From assembly GCF_036965045.1 (NCBI RefSeq), contig NZ_JBALOV010000025.1, positions 124,001 through 188,000 of the forward strand: DNA of 64,000 nt, given 5' to 3'. Made by a program: the position numbers and the translations under genes. Under the pieces are notes generated by a model. The model was not told the DNA's origin. It saw nothing but the letters and a program-made list of their open reading frames with translations, and did no database searches. Within the stretch, counting starts at the first letter, position 1. Every line of letters begins with the position of its first letter. Positions 1 through 9,049 of the stretch are shown one piece after another. The stretch comes from Ferdinandcohnia sp036965045 (GTDB lineage Bacteria > Bacillota > Bacilli > Bacillales > Bacillaceae_L).

Positions 1-696
1 GTTAAACGGTTCATCAAATAACTGTAAGGTGGCAATCGTTGAGATAATCGAAGTGAATAATATAATTGGCTTCAATTGCGGAATGGTAATCGAGAAGAAT
101 TGTCGAACCTTCCCTGCACCATCAATAGAAGCTGCTTCGTACGTTTCTTCCGAAATATTCTGCATGGCAGCCAGATAAATCACCATGTTATAGCCCGTCC
201 ATCTCCAAGTCATCGCAATAATAATAGAAACCTTCGCCCAGAATGGATCATTCAACCAAGGAATAGCCTCAATTCCAATAAGGGATAAAAATTGGTTGAA
301 GATACCTTTGTCCATCAAAATGATAGAAAATAGAATAGAGTAGGCAACTAATGAGGTTACAGCTGGTAGAAAGAACCCTGTACGAAACATTCCCTTAAAC
401 TTTAATAGTTTACTATTTAGTAGTGCCGCTAGCATAAGCGCTAAAAGAATCATGATTGGTACTTGAACAATAAAAATAATAAATGTATTAAAAAGGGCTT
501 GATGGAATGTAGTGTCATTCAATAATCGGATATAGTTATCAAGCCCAGCAAATACATAAACGCCACCTTCAGACGTTTGGAAACTCAAAATAAAAGATGA
601 AATGATTGGATACACCGTGAATATAAGAAATAAAATGAGCGCTGGAGCTAAAAATAAATACGGCGTCCATTTTGTTTTGTTGAATTGGTTCATCAT
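1..696 (-). CDS. Sugar ABC transporter permease, MalF/UgpA type (3' end cut by window)
   Basis: Membrane subunit of a carbohydrate ABC importer. Reading from the ATG pair at 691-696, the protein opens with a short cytoplasmic stretch (MMNQFNKTKW) and a long hydrophobic helix, followed by further membrane helices. Near the truncated end it has the EAA loop typical of binding-protein-dependent permeases (seen as YEAASIDGAGKVRQFFSITI). The frame is open to base 1, so the C-terminus lies outside. It sits 70 bases downstream of the binding-protein gene, with a GGGGG-type ribosome-binding site, and should be cotranscribed with it. A second permease (MalG type) probably follows outside the window. 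Substrate is not evident. Confidence 0.9.
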   Translation of the reverse strand, partial: MMNQFNKTKWTPYLFLAPALILFLIFTVYPIISSFILSFQTSEGGVYVFAGLDNYIRLLNDTTFHQALFNTFIIFIVQVPIMILLALMLAALLNSKLLKFKGMFRTGFFLPAVTSLVAYSILFSIILMDKGIFNQFLSLIGIEAIPWLNDPFWAKVSIIIAMTWRWTGYNMVIYLAAMQNISEETYEAASIDGAGKVRQFFSITIPQLKPIILFTSIISTIATLQLFDEPFN

Positions 697-766
697 GTTG
701 TCAACCCCCTTACTCATGGGAGAGGTAATGAAAGGCTTCTTTCATCACCTCATTTTGTTAGATTGA

Positions 767-2032
767 TTATTTTACTCGATTTTCAATGTTTTTCTTAGCC
801 TGTTCCATCGCTTCATCGGCACTTTTTCCATTCAGTGCTTCACCTTGCGCTTTTACAATTTCATCACGAGCGATTGGATCATTTTTTGTATAAATGATTG
901 TTGGAATCTTGTCCATTTCGTCTGCTAAGAAACGCCAGATTTTTTGATTTCCGAAGAATGGCTCTTCTGCATCAAACATTTCAGATTCAAATACTGGTGC
1001 ATAGGTAGGAAATAATCCACCTTCCATCGCAATTTCTTGTGCCTCAACACTGGTTGTAAACCATGATAAGAAATCATATGTTTCTTGAACCTGATCACCA
1101 GTTGAAGGAATCACAAATGAGCTACCACCTTGAACAGATGAACGTGATCCATCTTCTTCATGTGCTGGTAATGGCATTAAGCCCCATTTACCTTCTGTTT
1201 CTGGTGCTTGTTGTTCAATTGTCCCCACTAACCAGCCACCTGCAACAACAGATGCTGTCTCTGAATTTGCAATCGAGGTCACCCATGCATCCCAACCGGT
1301 TACACCTAATAGAGCGTCTTTCTCACGTAAGCCTTTCAGTACATTAAGAGCATTGACAGAAGCTTCACTGCCAACTGTTAGTCTATTATTCTCGTCGTAA
1401 TACCCTTCTCCCTGCTGATTTAAGATGATTGTATACACGTTTGCATCCGCTTGATCGAAGCTTAGCATTGCTTTACCAGTTGCCTCTTTAATTTTTCCGC
1501 CAGCATCAACGTAATCATCCCATGTTTTAATTTCTTCTGGATTTACGCCTGCTTCTTCAAAAATATCGGTACGATAAAATATTGCTGCTGGGCCTGTATC
1601 AAATGGCATTGCGTAGATATTCCCATCTTTAGAAACAGCCTCTAGCTTAAAATCCGGAAACTCATTTTTAAATTCGTCAAACCCGAGTTCACTTAGGTTT
1701 GCAAACGCACCAGGGAACGCCTCTAATTTACCTTGAAGTTCATCGTCTGTTTGAAGCATTCCATCGGGTAGGCCTTTACCACCAGCCTGCAATCCTGTTG
1801 TTGTTTTACTCTTAATATCCTGACCGCCTGTTTCAATAATTTTCACTTTAAAATCTGGGTGGTCCTGTTTATAGATTTCTGCAGCCTTTTCTAATACTGG
1901 AACGTTAATATTATTTGCCCAGATCGTAACTACATCATCATCTGCGCCCTCTTGACTACTTGAGCTACCGCAAGCAGCAAGTATACCTATTAATAAGATC
2001 CCCGAAATAAACAAGATGAATTTATTTTTCAT
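767..2032 (-). CDS. Extracellular sugar-binding lipoprotein of ABC transporter (family 1)
   Basis: Solute receptor of the ABC importer encoded with the downstream permease. It has a lipoprotein signal peptide ending in the lipobox LAAC (Cys about residue 21), then a family-1 extracellular binding-protein fold of about 400 residues, the normal length. I chose the ATG at 2032 (MKNKFILF): it has AGAGGAAGG eight bases upstream, whereas the in-frame GTG at 2041 overlaps that site. A promoter and a palindromic operator lie directly upstream, and a LacI-type regulator gene follows, so expression is probably sugar-inducible. The sugar cannot be named from sequence alone; the regulator resembles those of galactoside or alpha-galactoside loci. 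Confidence 0.93.
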   Translation of the reverse strand: MKNKFILFISGILLIGILAACGSSSSQEGADDDVVTIWANNINVPVLEKAAEIYKQDHPDFKVKIIETGGQDIKSKTTTGLQAGGKGLPDGMLQTDDELQGKLEAFPGAFANLSELGFDEFKNEFPDFKLEAVSKDGNIYAMPFDTGPAAIFYRTDIFEEAGVNPEEIKTWDDYVDAGGKIKEATGKAMLSFDQADANVYTIILNQQGEGYYDENNRLTVGSEASVNALNVLKGLREKDALLGVTGWDAWVTSIANSETASVVAGGWLVGTIEQQAPETEGKWGLMPLPAHEEDGSRSSVQGGSSFVIPSTGDQVQETYDFLSWFTTSVEAQEIAMEGGLFPTYAPVFESEMFDAEEPFFGNQKIWRFLADEMDKIPTIIYTKNDPIARDEIVKAQGEALNGKSADEAMEQAKKNIENRVK

Positions 2033-2073
2033 AAAGAACACCTTCCTCTTTTAGTAATTTGTTTACTGATAAA

Positions 2074-2102
2074 ATCATAGCACTTTTAACTAAACATGTA
2101 AA
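2074..2102 (-). promoter_or_regulatory. Sigma-A promoter of the sugar ABC operon
   Basis: On the minus strand there is TTTACA (2097-2102), a 17-base spacer and TATGAT (2074-2079), close to the sigma-A consensus. It is 42 bases upstream of the binding-protein start. The -35 box lies inside the palindromic operator at 2096-2110. Confidence 0.7.
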
Positions 2103-2110
2103 CGTTTAAT
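2096..2110. promoter_or_regulatory. LacI-family/CcpA-type operator over the -35 box
   Basis: The sequence ATGTAAACGTTTAAT contains the perfect palindrome TAAACGTTTA with the central CG step typical of LacI/GalR and cre sites. It covers the -35 element, so a bound repressor would block polymerase. The adjacent LacI-type regulator is the likely ligand; CcpA is an alternative because the site also resembles a cre box. Confidence 0.65.
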
Positions 2111-2259
2111 TTAATATGTTTTACTAAAAAATAACTTTGTTTTTACTAGTTATATACCATCTTTTCCATTCCTTAACAAAATCAATTTAGCTTTCTCCAT
2201 GTTATTTGGATTCATACAGTGTAAAATAAAGAGGAAGTAAACACAGTTTTTCATGGCAC

Positions 2260-2292
2260 AAAAAAAGTGAGCATTTTTTGCTCACTTTTTTT
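2260..2292 (-). terminator. Rho-independent terminator of the lacI-type gene
   Basis: The arms GTGAGC (2267-2272) and GCTCAC (2280-2285) are flanked by A and T runs on both sides, so it can terminate in either direction. It overlaps the stop codon of the regulator gene. Confidence 0.8.
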
Positions 2293-3292
2293 CCTCTATT
2301 GGTGGGGTACTTTTTCGAAAAATTGGTTTCCCTTGTATATATACCGTTTTTGCAGTTGTTCTGTTTTTTGTTAATCGTTCCTCCAGCAAATCCAAACCCG
2401 TTTCGCAAAGGGTTGGAATATCAATATGGAAGGTTGTTAAGGGTGGGGAAACATATTTCGTAACACTGATATTGTTGATACTAAAAAAAGCTACCCTTTG
2501 CGGTATCGGAATTTGCATTTCATTAAATGCTTGAAGGGCACCAATCGCAAGTGGGTCTGTCGCAACACAAAATGCCTCCGGAAGGTCATCACCCATTTTT
2601 TCGATTGCCTCCATCGCGACTTTGTAACCATTTTTCACCGTACTGGCAGGTACAATTAAAACATCCTCTTCTCTTAATTTGTTCCGTTCCCGTTGATAGT
2701 TTCTGAACGTAACCTCTCGTAACTGAGGAATAGGTTCATATGTCTCAACATCGTAATCACTTGCACCAATAAACCCAATTCGGTTGTAGCCGAGGCCTTC
2801 AAAAAACTGAATCATATATTCTGTCATAAGCTTCAAATCTGGTAGAACAGAATCTAGATTTTGCGGGTCTCTTCTTGTATTTAAGAACACGCCATGGGGG
2901 GTGATTTCCTCTAAATATTTGATCTCTTTGTCGGTTAATTTTCCAATTGCAATAAAAGCGGTTGTCTTTTTATCAACCTTTTCAATGCCATCATCGATAT
3001 GATATCGAACTAATTCTATTTTCCTTGCCTTTGCCTGCTTTTCGAGCTCTGTCCTAATGCCCCTGAAAAAGACATCCTCAAGCTCCTCTTCATTGGATAT
3101 CCAATATAGAAATGCGATATTGTTAAGCTGTGTAATCCCCTGCTTCTTTTTATATCCCAATTCATCAGCAACGGCTTTCACTTTATCTCTCGTTTCTTCA
3201 CTAACAGATAAATTCAAATCATTATTAAGTACCCTAGAAACGGTCGCAATTGAAAAGCCAGATTTTTGGGCTATCTCACGAATTGTGGCCAT
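2282..3292 (-). CDS. LacI/GalR-family transcriptional regulator
   Basis: Sugar-responsive repressor, 336 residues, full length. The N-terminal helix-turn-helix (residues about 2-25, IREIAQKSGFSIATVSRVLN) is a canonical LacI headpiece; the rest is the periplasmic-binding-like effector domain. The start at 3292 has GGGATGAG upstream. The gene lies upstream of the ABC operon in the same orientation and very likely regulates it through the TAAACGTTTA operator, and itself through the two TAAACATT half-site repeats before its own start. The headpiece resembles GanR/MsmR/EbgR-type regulators (recalled family likeness), so a galactoside inducer is possible but unproven. Confidence 0.92.
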   Translation of the reverse strand: MATIREIAQKSGFSIATVSRVLNNDLNLSVSEETRDKVKAVADELGYKKKQGITQLNNIAFLYWISNEEELEDVFFRGIRTELEKQAKARKIELVRYHIDDGIEKVDKKTTAFIAIGKLTDKEIKYLEEITPHGVFLNTRRDPQNLDSVLPDLKLMTEYMIQFFEGLGYNRIGFIGASDYDVETYEPIPQLREVTFRNYQRERNKLREEDVLIVPASTVKNGYKVAMEAIEKMGDDLPEAFCVATDPLAIGALQAFNEMQIPIPQRVAFFSINNISVTKYVSPPLTTFHIDIPTLCETGLDLLEERLTKNRTTAKTVYIQGKPIFRKSTPPIEEKK

Positions 3293-3349
3293 ATTTTCTC
3301 ATCCCTTCTGTCTTTCCTCTACTTATATAGTATACAGAAATTAGCGTAA

Positions 3350-3374
3350 AGTAAACATTTTTAGTAAACATTTT
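3350..3374. promoter_or_regulatory. Two direct half-operators upstream of the lacI-type gene
   Basis: The 12-mer AGTAAACATTTT occurs at 3350-3361 and again at 3363-3374, 13 bases apart, next to a TATACT -10 box (minus strand, around 3329-3334). The TAAACAT core matches one half of the TAAACGTTTA operator at 2096-2110, which suggests autoregulation. The stretch 3375-3533 shows no gene; it holds only weak GC-rich inverted repeats. Confidence 0.5.
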
Positions 3375-3533
3375 AACTTTACATAGAGGGAGGGTGCAAA
3401 GGGACGGTTAAAACAAAATGATTGCCAATAAAATATAATTGCAATATTTGTTGATTTTATCCTGAATCACTTAGGAATTCTTGAGTTCCCTATTCCACAA
3501 GATTCCCCCTATTATTCTAAGGGGAGCATTAAA

Positions 3534-4790
3534 TTAATTTGTATACTGCAGATAAAAATCATCTAACTGAATGGATTTTCCTTGATACAATCTGGATTCC
3601 TCGGCAGCAAAGGCCATGATGTGGCTTCTTAACGAGATTGCTGCAGAGGTAATGCTTTCTTTTTGTGATTGGTTTTGTATGTCTCGTATAAAGGAGCGGA
3701 TAATGCCAAAGTCACCGCCACCATGTCCTCCAATGGAATTGGGAAGGCGTATAATCGTTTCTTGTTTCGTGAGAAAATCATAGATGGATAGGCTATTTTC
3801 ATCCATCTTTCCACGGATCTCACCTTTTGTTCCCATGATTTGTACGATACGGGTTTGTTCGCGCGTGAACCCGCACATACTAAAGGTTGCAGTTGCACCA
3901 CCCTCAAACTCCATATTTACGACTTGATGATCAACGACATTATTTTCTGATTGATAAACGCATTTTCCGTATGGCGTTTCGTGCAGTGCCTTAATAATCC
4001 CTTCCCGTGAGTCGTCCTCTGTAAACTTTTTGGCCCAGCCTTTACCCTCACCAAGATAATACCTACCCGCATGGAATGGACACTCAAGTTCAACAGGACA
4101 CCCATCCAAACATCTTTTTGGAGCACCTTCTGGGGCATTTTCTTTTTTGAAATGCATCAACGACCCAAATGAACTTATTCGTTCGCACTTTTTGTCCATG
4201 ATATAGCTAATAATATCCATATCATGGCATGACTTTTGTAAAATCATCGGGCTGGATTTCTCTTTATTGCTCCAGTTCCCTCTGACAAAGCTGTGAGACA
4301 TATGCATAACTTCAACGTTTTCATTTAATTGTAAGGAGACAACCTCCCCTATTTTGCCTTCTTCAATTACCTTTTTAATAGTCGACCAAAATTCTGTATA
4401 ACGTAAAACATGACAAATCGTCAATTTACGTTCACACTCACGGGCAACCCGTTCCATTTCAATACATTCCCGTACATCTGGTGACATCGGTTTTTCCAAA
4501 AGGACATGATACCCCTGCTTCAATGCTCGAATTGTGGGTTCAAAATGGAACTGATCCTGTGTACAAATAATGGCGACATCCGCGATTTTCCCTTGTTCCA
4601 TCAACTCTTCCCATGATGTAAATCCGTATGTATCTTCAATCTGATGAAGTGCTTGAAACTTCTTTCTTCTTTCTTCATTAGGTTCTGCCACACCCACTAT
4701 TTTGAGTTCGTGTGGATGATCTAGAGCATACGGAGCATATGCCCTCTCCCCGCGGTCACCTGCCCCAATCACAACTGCTGAAACTGCCAT
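3534..4790 (-). CDS. Gfo/Idh/MocA-family NAD(P)-dependent sugar oxidoreductase
   Basis: Predicted sugar or inositol-type dehydrogenase, 418 residues. The N-terminal Rossmann fold opens with VVIGAGDRGERA, and EKPMSPD carries the family's conserved EKP lysine (about residue 96). A Cys-rich insert CLDGCPVELECPFHAGRYY around the middle is seen in one Gfo/Idh/MocA subfamily and may bind metal. I chose the ATG at 4790 (MAVSAVVIG) because it directly precedes the Rossmann motif and has AAGGAG nine bases upstream; the longer frame adds 45 unlikely residues. It lies downstream of the aldo/keto reductase but is separated from it by a strong terminator, so it has its own promoter. Confidence 0.88.
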   Translation of the reverse strand: MAVSAVVIGAGDRGERAYAPYALDHPHELKIVGVAEPNEERRKKFQALHQIEDTYGFTSWEELMEQGKIADVAIICTQDQFHFEPTIRALKQGYHVLLEKPMSPDVRECIEMERVARECERKLTICHVLRYTEFWSTIKKVIEEGKIGEVVSLQLNENVEVMHMSHSFVRGNWSNKEKSSPMILQKSCHDMDIISYIMDKKCERISSFGSLMHFKKENAPEGAPKRCLDGCPVELECPFHAGRYYLGEGKGWAKKFTEDDSREGIIKALHETPYGKCVYQSENNVVDHQVVNMEFEGGATATFSMCGFTREQTRIVQIMGTKGEIRGKMDENSLSIYDFLTKQETIIRLPNSIGGHGGGDFGIIRSFIRDIQNQSQKESITSAAISLRSHIMAFAAEESRLYQGKSIQLDDFYLQYTN

Positions 4791-4857
4791 TCTCTCAATC
4801 TCCTTTATTTGTGTATTCCTATAAATGAAAATATCACAGCTACACCGAATGTGATAG

Positions 4858-4878
4858 TCCGAAATCTCATAATTCGGA
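4858..4878. promoter_or_regulatory. Inverted repeat upstream of the Gfo/Idh/MocA gene
   Basis: TCCGAA (4858-4863) and TTCGGA (4873-4878) are separated by nine bases in the leader or promoter region of the dehydrogenase gene. Another ATTCGG/CCGAAT pair overlaps it. It could be an operator; no regulator is assigned. Confidence 0.35.
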
Positions 4879-4911
4879 TATTTATAATAAAGGGCAATCA
4901 TCGATGCAATA

Positions 4912-4955
4912 TAAAAGAGGAGCAACCTGCTCGTACACAGGCTACTCCTCTTCTA
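4912..4955 (-). terminator. Rho-independent terminator after the aldo/keto reductase
   Basis: A 13-base stem (4917-4929 with 4938-4950, mostly paired, GAGGAG...CTCCTC at its base) is followed on the minus strand by TTTTATATT. It lies 22 bases after the reductase stop codon. Confidence 0.88.
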
Positions 4956-4976
4956 TTATGCGCTTTTCTAGTATAA

Positions 4977-5972
4977 CTACTTTTCGTTTAAAATATCCTC
5001 AATCTTTGTTAATTCTTCTTCTGTGAAATCGAGGTTTTTTAACGCGGCTACACTGTCCTCGACTTGACTCACTTTGCTTGCTCCGACCAATGCGGATGTG
5101 ACACGATCTCCACGCAGAACCCATGCAAGTGCCATTTGCGCAAGGCTTTGTTCTCTTTCTGTTGCAAGTTCGTTTAACTGTTGTATTTTTTGTAGGACAT
5201 CCTCTGTAATTATATCCTTTTGAAGATGTGTGTGTTCCTTCGCCGCCCTTGAGTCGCTCGGAATGCCACCAAGATATTTATTTGTTAACAACCCTTGAGC
5301 CATCGGGGAGAAGACGATAGAGCCTACACCATTTTCAGTCAGCACATCTTGCAAACCATCCTCAATCCAGCGGTCAAACATGGAATATCTTGGCTGATGA
5401 ATGAGTAGTGGTGTCCCTAACTCTCTTAAAATACGAATTGCTTCTAACGTTTGAGTTGGACTGTAATTGGAAATTCCAACGTACAGAGCTTTTCCCTGTC
5501 TTACAATATGGTCAAGCGCTCCCATTGTTTCCTCAAGCGGTGTGTTAGGATCTGGACGATGTGAGTAAAAAATGTCCACATAGTCAAGTCCCATTCGTTT
5601 TAAGCTTTGGTCAAGGCTAGAAATCAAATACTTTCTGGAACCCCAGTCCCCATATGGACCTTCCCACATGGTGTAACCAGCCTTCGAGGAAATCACCATT
5701 TCATCACGATATGGCGCAAAGTCTTGCTTCAGTACTTTTCCAAACATTTCTTCAGCGCTACCTGGTGGTGGACCATAGTTGTTTGCCAAATCAAAATGGG
5801 TAATCCCAAGATCGAAAGCCTTTCTTAGGATATTACGTCCATTTTCAAAGTTGTCGACTCCTCCGAAATTATGCCACAACCCTAAGGAAATGGCTGGCAA
5901 CAGCAAACCGGATTTTCCAACACGATTAAACTTCATTTCACTATACCGATTTTCACTAGCTTGATAGACCAT
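4977..5972 (-). CDS. Aldo/keto reductase, YghZ (L-glyceraldehyde-3-phosphate reductase) subfamily
   Basis: NADPH-dependent aldehyde or ketone reductase with a TIM-barrel fold, 331 residues. The catalytic tetrad is visible: Asp and Tyr in FDLANNYGPP (about residues 60-69), Lys in ISSKAGYT, and His in YSHRPDPN. The LANNYGPPPGSAEE signature and KFNRVGKSGLLLPAISLGLW opening match the YghZ/Gpr branch. The start has AAAGGAGA upstream. It sits next to sugar uptake and oxidoreductase genes, which suggests carbohydrate metabolism. The true substrate cannot be read from sequence. Confidence 0.9.
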   Translation of the reverse strand: MVYQASENRYSEMKFNRVGKSGLLLPAISLGLWHNFGGVDNFENGRNILRKAFDLGITHFDLANNYGPPPGSAEEMFGKVLKQDFAPYRDEMVISSKAGYTMWEGPYGDWGSRKYLISSLDQSLKRMGLDYVDIFYSHRPDPNTPLEETMGALDHIVRQGKALYVGISNYSPTQTLEAIRILRELGTPLLIHQPRYSMFDRWIEDGLQDVLTENGVGSIVFSPMAQGLLTNKYLGGIPSDSRAAKEHTHLQKDIITEDVLQKIQQLNELATEREQSLAQMALAWVLRGDRVTSALVGASKVSQVEDSVAALKNLDFTEEELTKIEDILNEK

Positions 5973-6049
5973 ATGTATCTCTCCTTTATTGGGACTAGGG
6001 ACAGGTCCCTCGTACCCTTTTTATGTGAATAGCGACAGTGGGGCTGTCC

Positions 6050-7546
6050 CTATTTTTCCTTAAATATTTTCATTAGTTCAGCAGTGGCATCGTCTGTGTT
6101 TTGGACGTAAGAGACGAGGTGCTGCATTTGGCTGTTTTGGTTTTCGATAGAGGCGGTGATTTCCTCGAGTGATGCGGTTGTTTCCTCAATGATGGCCGCA
6201 AATTCACTAACAGAGGTTTCGATGGAAACCGTTGTTTTCCCGATTTCGTTCGTACTTTTTTCGAAATGCTTTACCGCCTCGTTTAGCTCAGAAACAGTGT
6301 CATCGATGACTGTGAAGACCCCTTTTGTATCCTTTGTGAGTTTGACACTCTCATCCATTTTTTCTGCGTTTTCTGCCATCTGTTTTTGCGTTAATGTGGT
6401 GCTTTCATTTACCTCTTTTAAATTTTCAGCGATGAGATTCGCTGTGTTGGATGTTACCTCTGAAAGCTTCCGAATTTCGGCCGCAACGACGGCAAAGCCT
6501 TTGCCACTGTCACCTGCACGGGCAGCTTCAATTGACGCATTTAAAGCAAGTAAATTCGTTTGTGATGCGATTTCTTGAATACGATCCGTAAATCCATTTG
6601 TCTCATTAATTTTTTCAACTAATAAATTCATCGTTTCAGACATCGATGTGACAGATGCCTGAAAGTCCGTAATTTTTGTGAGTAATAGATCAATCGTTTC
6701 ATTTCCATTATCAGCTGCCTCATTCGCTTTATCTGTCTGAGTGCTAAGGTGGTTTGATCCTTTAACAAGCTCCTGAACCACAAGGTTAAGGCTCTCAATC
6801 GACTCCGTTATCGTTGACGCCGATTCGTTTTGCGTATTCATCCCAGCAGATATTTCAGAAACAGCGATGGTCATCTCATTGAAGGTGTGCATTTGCTCCT
6901 CACCTTGGCGACGGATGTTTGTAATGTTCTCGCTGATGGTCTGTGAGTTCTCCTCAAGCTGAACTGCATGCTGCCTTCTCAATTTTAAAAGATGCTCCGT
7001 TTGTTCCTGGGTAGCTTGAATTTCCTGAGTAAGTTTTCCTGTTACAAGGCTCTGGAAAAATAGAGTTGCAATAATAACTGTAAAGATTAAATAATAGATA
7101 ACAAGCTCCTTAGGGGTATAGCCAAAGTCCTGACCCTTCGTCACGAAAAATATAACCGTGATTAATATAGCGCAGGCCACTCCAAAGTATAATGTCTTTC
7201 GCTTATTGTAGATCGCAACCGTCGTCAGTAGGTAAAATGGTAAAAGAACAATTGGCGCTGATTGCGAGCTAGACATAATGATGAAAAGAACCACAGCAAT
7301 CCCTATAACAGAAAAATAGGGTGTTTGTGTTAAAAATAGATTCTTATAAATTAATACGTGTAAGATTGATAGAAAAATCGCCCCACCAATTCCAATCGTG
7401 AGAATCATTTGAAGGGGCTGTCCAATTGAAGCCTCAACAATGATTGCCAGAATGACAGAAATAAGTGAAACAAGACCGACCAATTTGTTTTTTCGAATGA
7501 GATCCTCTCGTTTTAGCTCTTCGATAGATAAAATCGTTTCATTCAT
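6050..7546 (-). CDS. Methyl-accepting chemotaxis protein with polytopic membrane sensor
   Basis: Chemoreceptor of about 498 residues. Instead of a periplasmic ligand domain, the first 190 residues form about six closely spaced hydrophobic helices, followed directly by a long coiled-coil cytoplasmic domain. The highly conserved tip NLLALNASIEAARAG is present, along with flanking SQTN and GKGFAVVAAEIRKLSE, so it should couple to CheA/CheW. No clear HAMP domain is seen. The ATG at 7546 (MNETILS) has GGGGGA upstream; an in-frame TTG at 7561 preceded by GGGAGA is an alternative. It is monocistronic, between oppositely oriented or unrelated genes. The signal may be membrane-borne (energy state or lipophilic ligand); this is inference. 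Confidence 0.92.
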   Translation of the reverse strand: MNETILSIEELKREDLIRKNKLVGLVSLISVILAIIVEASIGQPLQMILTIGIGGAIFLSILHVLIYKNLFLTQTPYFSVIGIAVVLFIIMSSSQSAPIVLLPFYLLTTVAIYNKRKTLYFGVACAILITVIFFVTKGQDFGYTPKELVIYYLIFTVIIATLFFQSLVTGKLTQEIQATQEQTEHLLKLRRQHAVQLEENSQTISENITNIRRQGEEQMHTFNEMTIAVSEISAGMNTQNESASTITESIESLNLVVQELVKGSNHLSTQTDKANEAADNGNETIDLLLTKITDFQASVTSMSETMNLLVEKINETNGFTDRIQEIASQTNLLALNASIEAARAGDSGKGFAVVAAEIRKLSEVTSNTANLIAENLKEVNESTTLTQKQMAENAEKMDESVKLTKDTKGVFTVIDDTVSELNEAVKHFEKSTNEIGKTTVSIETSVSEFAAIIEETTASLEEITASIENQNSQMQHLVSYVQNTDDATAELMKIFKEK

Positions 7547-7750
7547 AAGGTTGTCCCCCAATTTTGATATCTCCCTCTATTTTACATTTTTTTCAGAGAT
7601 TTGAACATAATTATGCTGGAGATTCGGCTTTAATTGACACTTGTTTAGTAACTGGATCAAGGAGGGCAGAATCTAAACAATCGTTTGTTTGAAAATTGGA
7701 AAGATTTATAATGAATTACTAGATTGTTTTTGCTATATTAGGAGAATGTG

Positions 7751-9004
7751 ATGAAGATGGAGGTCAACATGGTGTTCAAACCTAAAATAAATTATGTCAT
7801 TTTATTATTTGTTGTTTTTGGCGGATTTCTTATTTTTGGTTTATCCGAAAATGTGAAAGGTCCTGCCTTACCAAGTATGGAAAAAGATTTTTCACTTAAC
7901 GAGACGCAGCTTGGATTGTTGCTTGCCCTTAATTCTTTGGGCTATTTATTGGCGTGTTCCTTTACTTCATTCCTAACAAACAAGATTGGAATGAAACTGA
8001 CGGGTATTCTCGCTTTTGCCTCCATGGCTGTGTCGGGTATCTTTTTGTATCTTTCACAAGGATATATTTCCCTTATAGCTTCTTACTTTTTACTATATAT
8101 CGGAAACGGAATGCTTGAGATTGGTCTCGGAATCATGGCGGCTCATATTTTCACCAAAAACACAGGGACGATGATGAACCTTTCCCACTTTTTTTATGGT
8201 CTGAGTTCAGTTGGCGCTCCGGTCATAGGTGCTTCGTTAATGGGTTGGAACCTACTTGACGGTGAGCTTGGATGGCGTGGCATGTATTTGATCATTCTTT
8301 CGTTATCGATTTTACCAATCATCCCCGCACTATTGGGGAAATTTCCAAAGATCAATCAAGGTGAAAATGAAGGTGAATCCATATCATTTCGTGGTCTCAT
8401 TCGCGATCCAATTGCATGGTTGATTGTAGGAGTCCTGTCATTTGGCGTAGTATCTGAATTGGCAGTTGGGAGCTGGCTTGTCTATTATTTACAGCATGCT
8501 TATGAGTGGTCACTAAAAAGAGCTTCGGAAATGTTATCCTTGTTTTTCATCTTTTTTACACTCGCTCGTTTGTTTGCTGGCCCAATTACTGATAAAATCG
8601 GCTACACTTTTTCAATCATGCTGTTCTCTGCTTTTTCTGGAATTTGTAGTTTGGTTGCTGTTCTTGTTGGGGAACCGGGTGCGATTTTATTTGCGATTGC
8701 CGGAGTCGGCATTGCCCCGATTTATCCGACCGTTATGGCTCTACTCGCCAAAAGGTATACAAAAGGAATTGGGGTCGCCATGACATTTACAGTGACGCTA
8801 ATGGGAATCGCAAGTGTAATTGGCAACATGCTGATTGGGGTCATCATTAGTTCTGTTAATCAGTATTTTGGAAAAGGCCAAGTCGGTAATCTCCTTGGAT
8901 TGCAAGCTGGATATATTTTTATCGCAACACTCGCTATCCTATGTTCGCTTTGTTGTGTGGTTTTATATAGAAAACTTCGCGTTCAGGAGGGTGGGGTAAT
9001 TTAA
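7751..9004 (+). CDS. Major facilitator superfamily transporter (sugar-type)
   Basis: Twelve-helix MFS permease, about 417 residues. The first helix begins soon after the start and is followed by GLSENVKGPALPSMEKDF, resembling the FucP/YfkF-like sugar or drug permease group. The start is uncertain: ATG 7751 has AGGAG six bases upstream, while ATG 7769 has GGAGG five bases upstream; both give a complete protein. It is one of few plus-strand genes. No terminator is obvious directly after the stop; a tandem repeat follows. The substrate is unknown. Confidence 0.85.
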   Translation: MKMEVNMVFKPKINYVILLFVVFGGFLIFGLSENVKGPALPSMEKDFSLNETQLGLLLALNSLGYLLACSFTSFLTNKIGMKLTGILAFASMAVSGIFLYLSQGYISLIASYFLLYIGNGMLEIGLGIMAAHIFTKNTGTMMNLSHFFYGLSSVGAPVIGASLMGWNLLDGELGWRGMYLIILSLSILPIIPALLGKFPKINQGENEGESISFRGLIRDPIAWLIVGVLSFGVVSELAVGSWLVYYLQHAYEWSLKRASEMLSLFFIFFTLARLFAGPITDKIGYTFSIMLFSAFSGICSLVAVLVGEPGAILFAIAGVGIAPIYPTVMALLAKRYTKGIGVAMTFTVTLMGIASVIGNMLIGVIISSVNQYFGKGQVGNLLGLQAGYIFIATLAILCSLCCVVLYRKLRVQEGGVI

Positions 9005-9049
9005 GGGATGGAGCTACTGTTGAGGGGTTAGCTATTTGGAACGAGACTG

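Noticed and set aside
1063..1347. 94-codon plus-strand open frame
   Set aside because: It lies entirely within the binding-lipoprotein gene on the other strand and has no family features.
5990..6050. GGGACAGG/CCTGTCCC hairpins between the chemoreceptor and aldo/keto reductase genes
   Set aside because: Small imperfect stems without a proper T tract in the needed direction; similar GGGACAG words recur in other gaps, so they may be repeat debris, but support is too weak to call.
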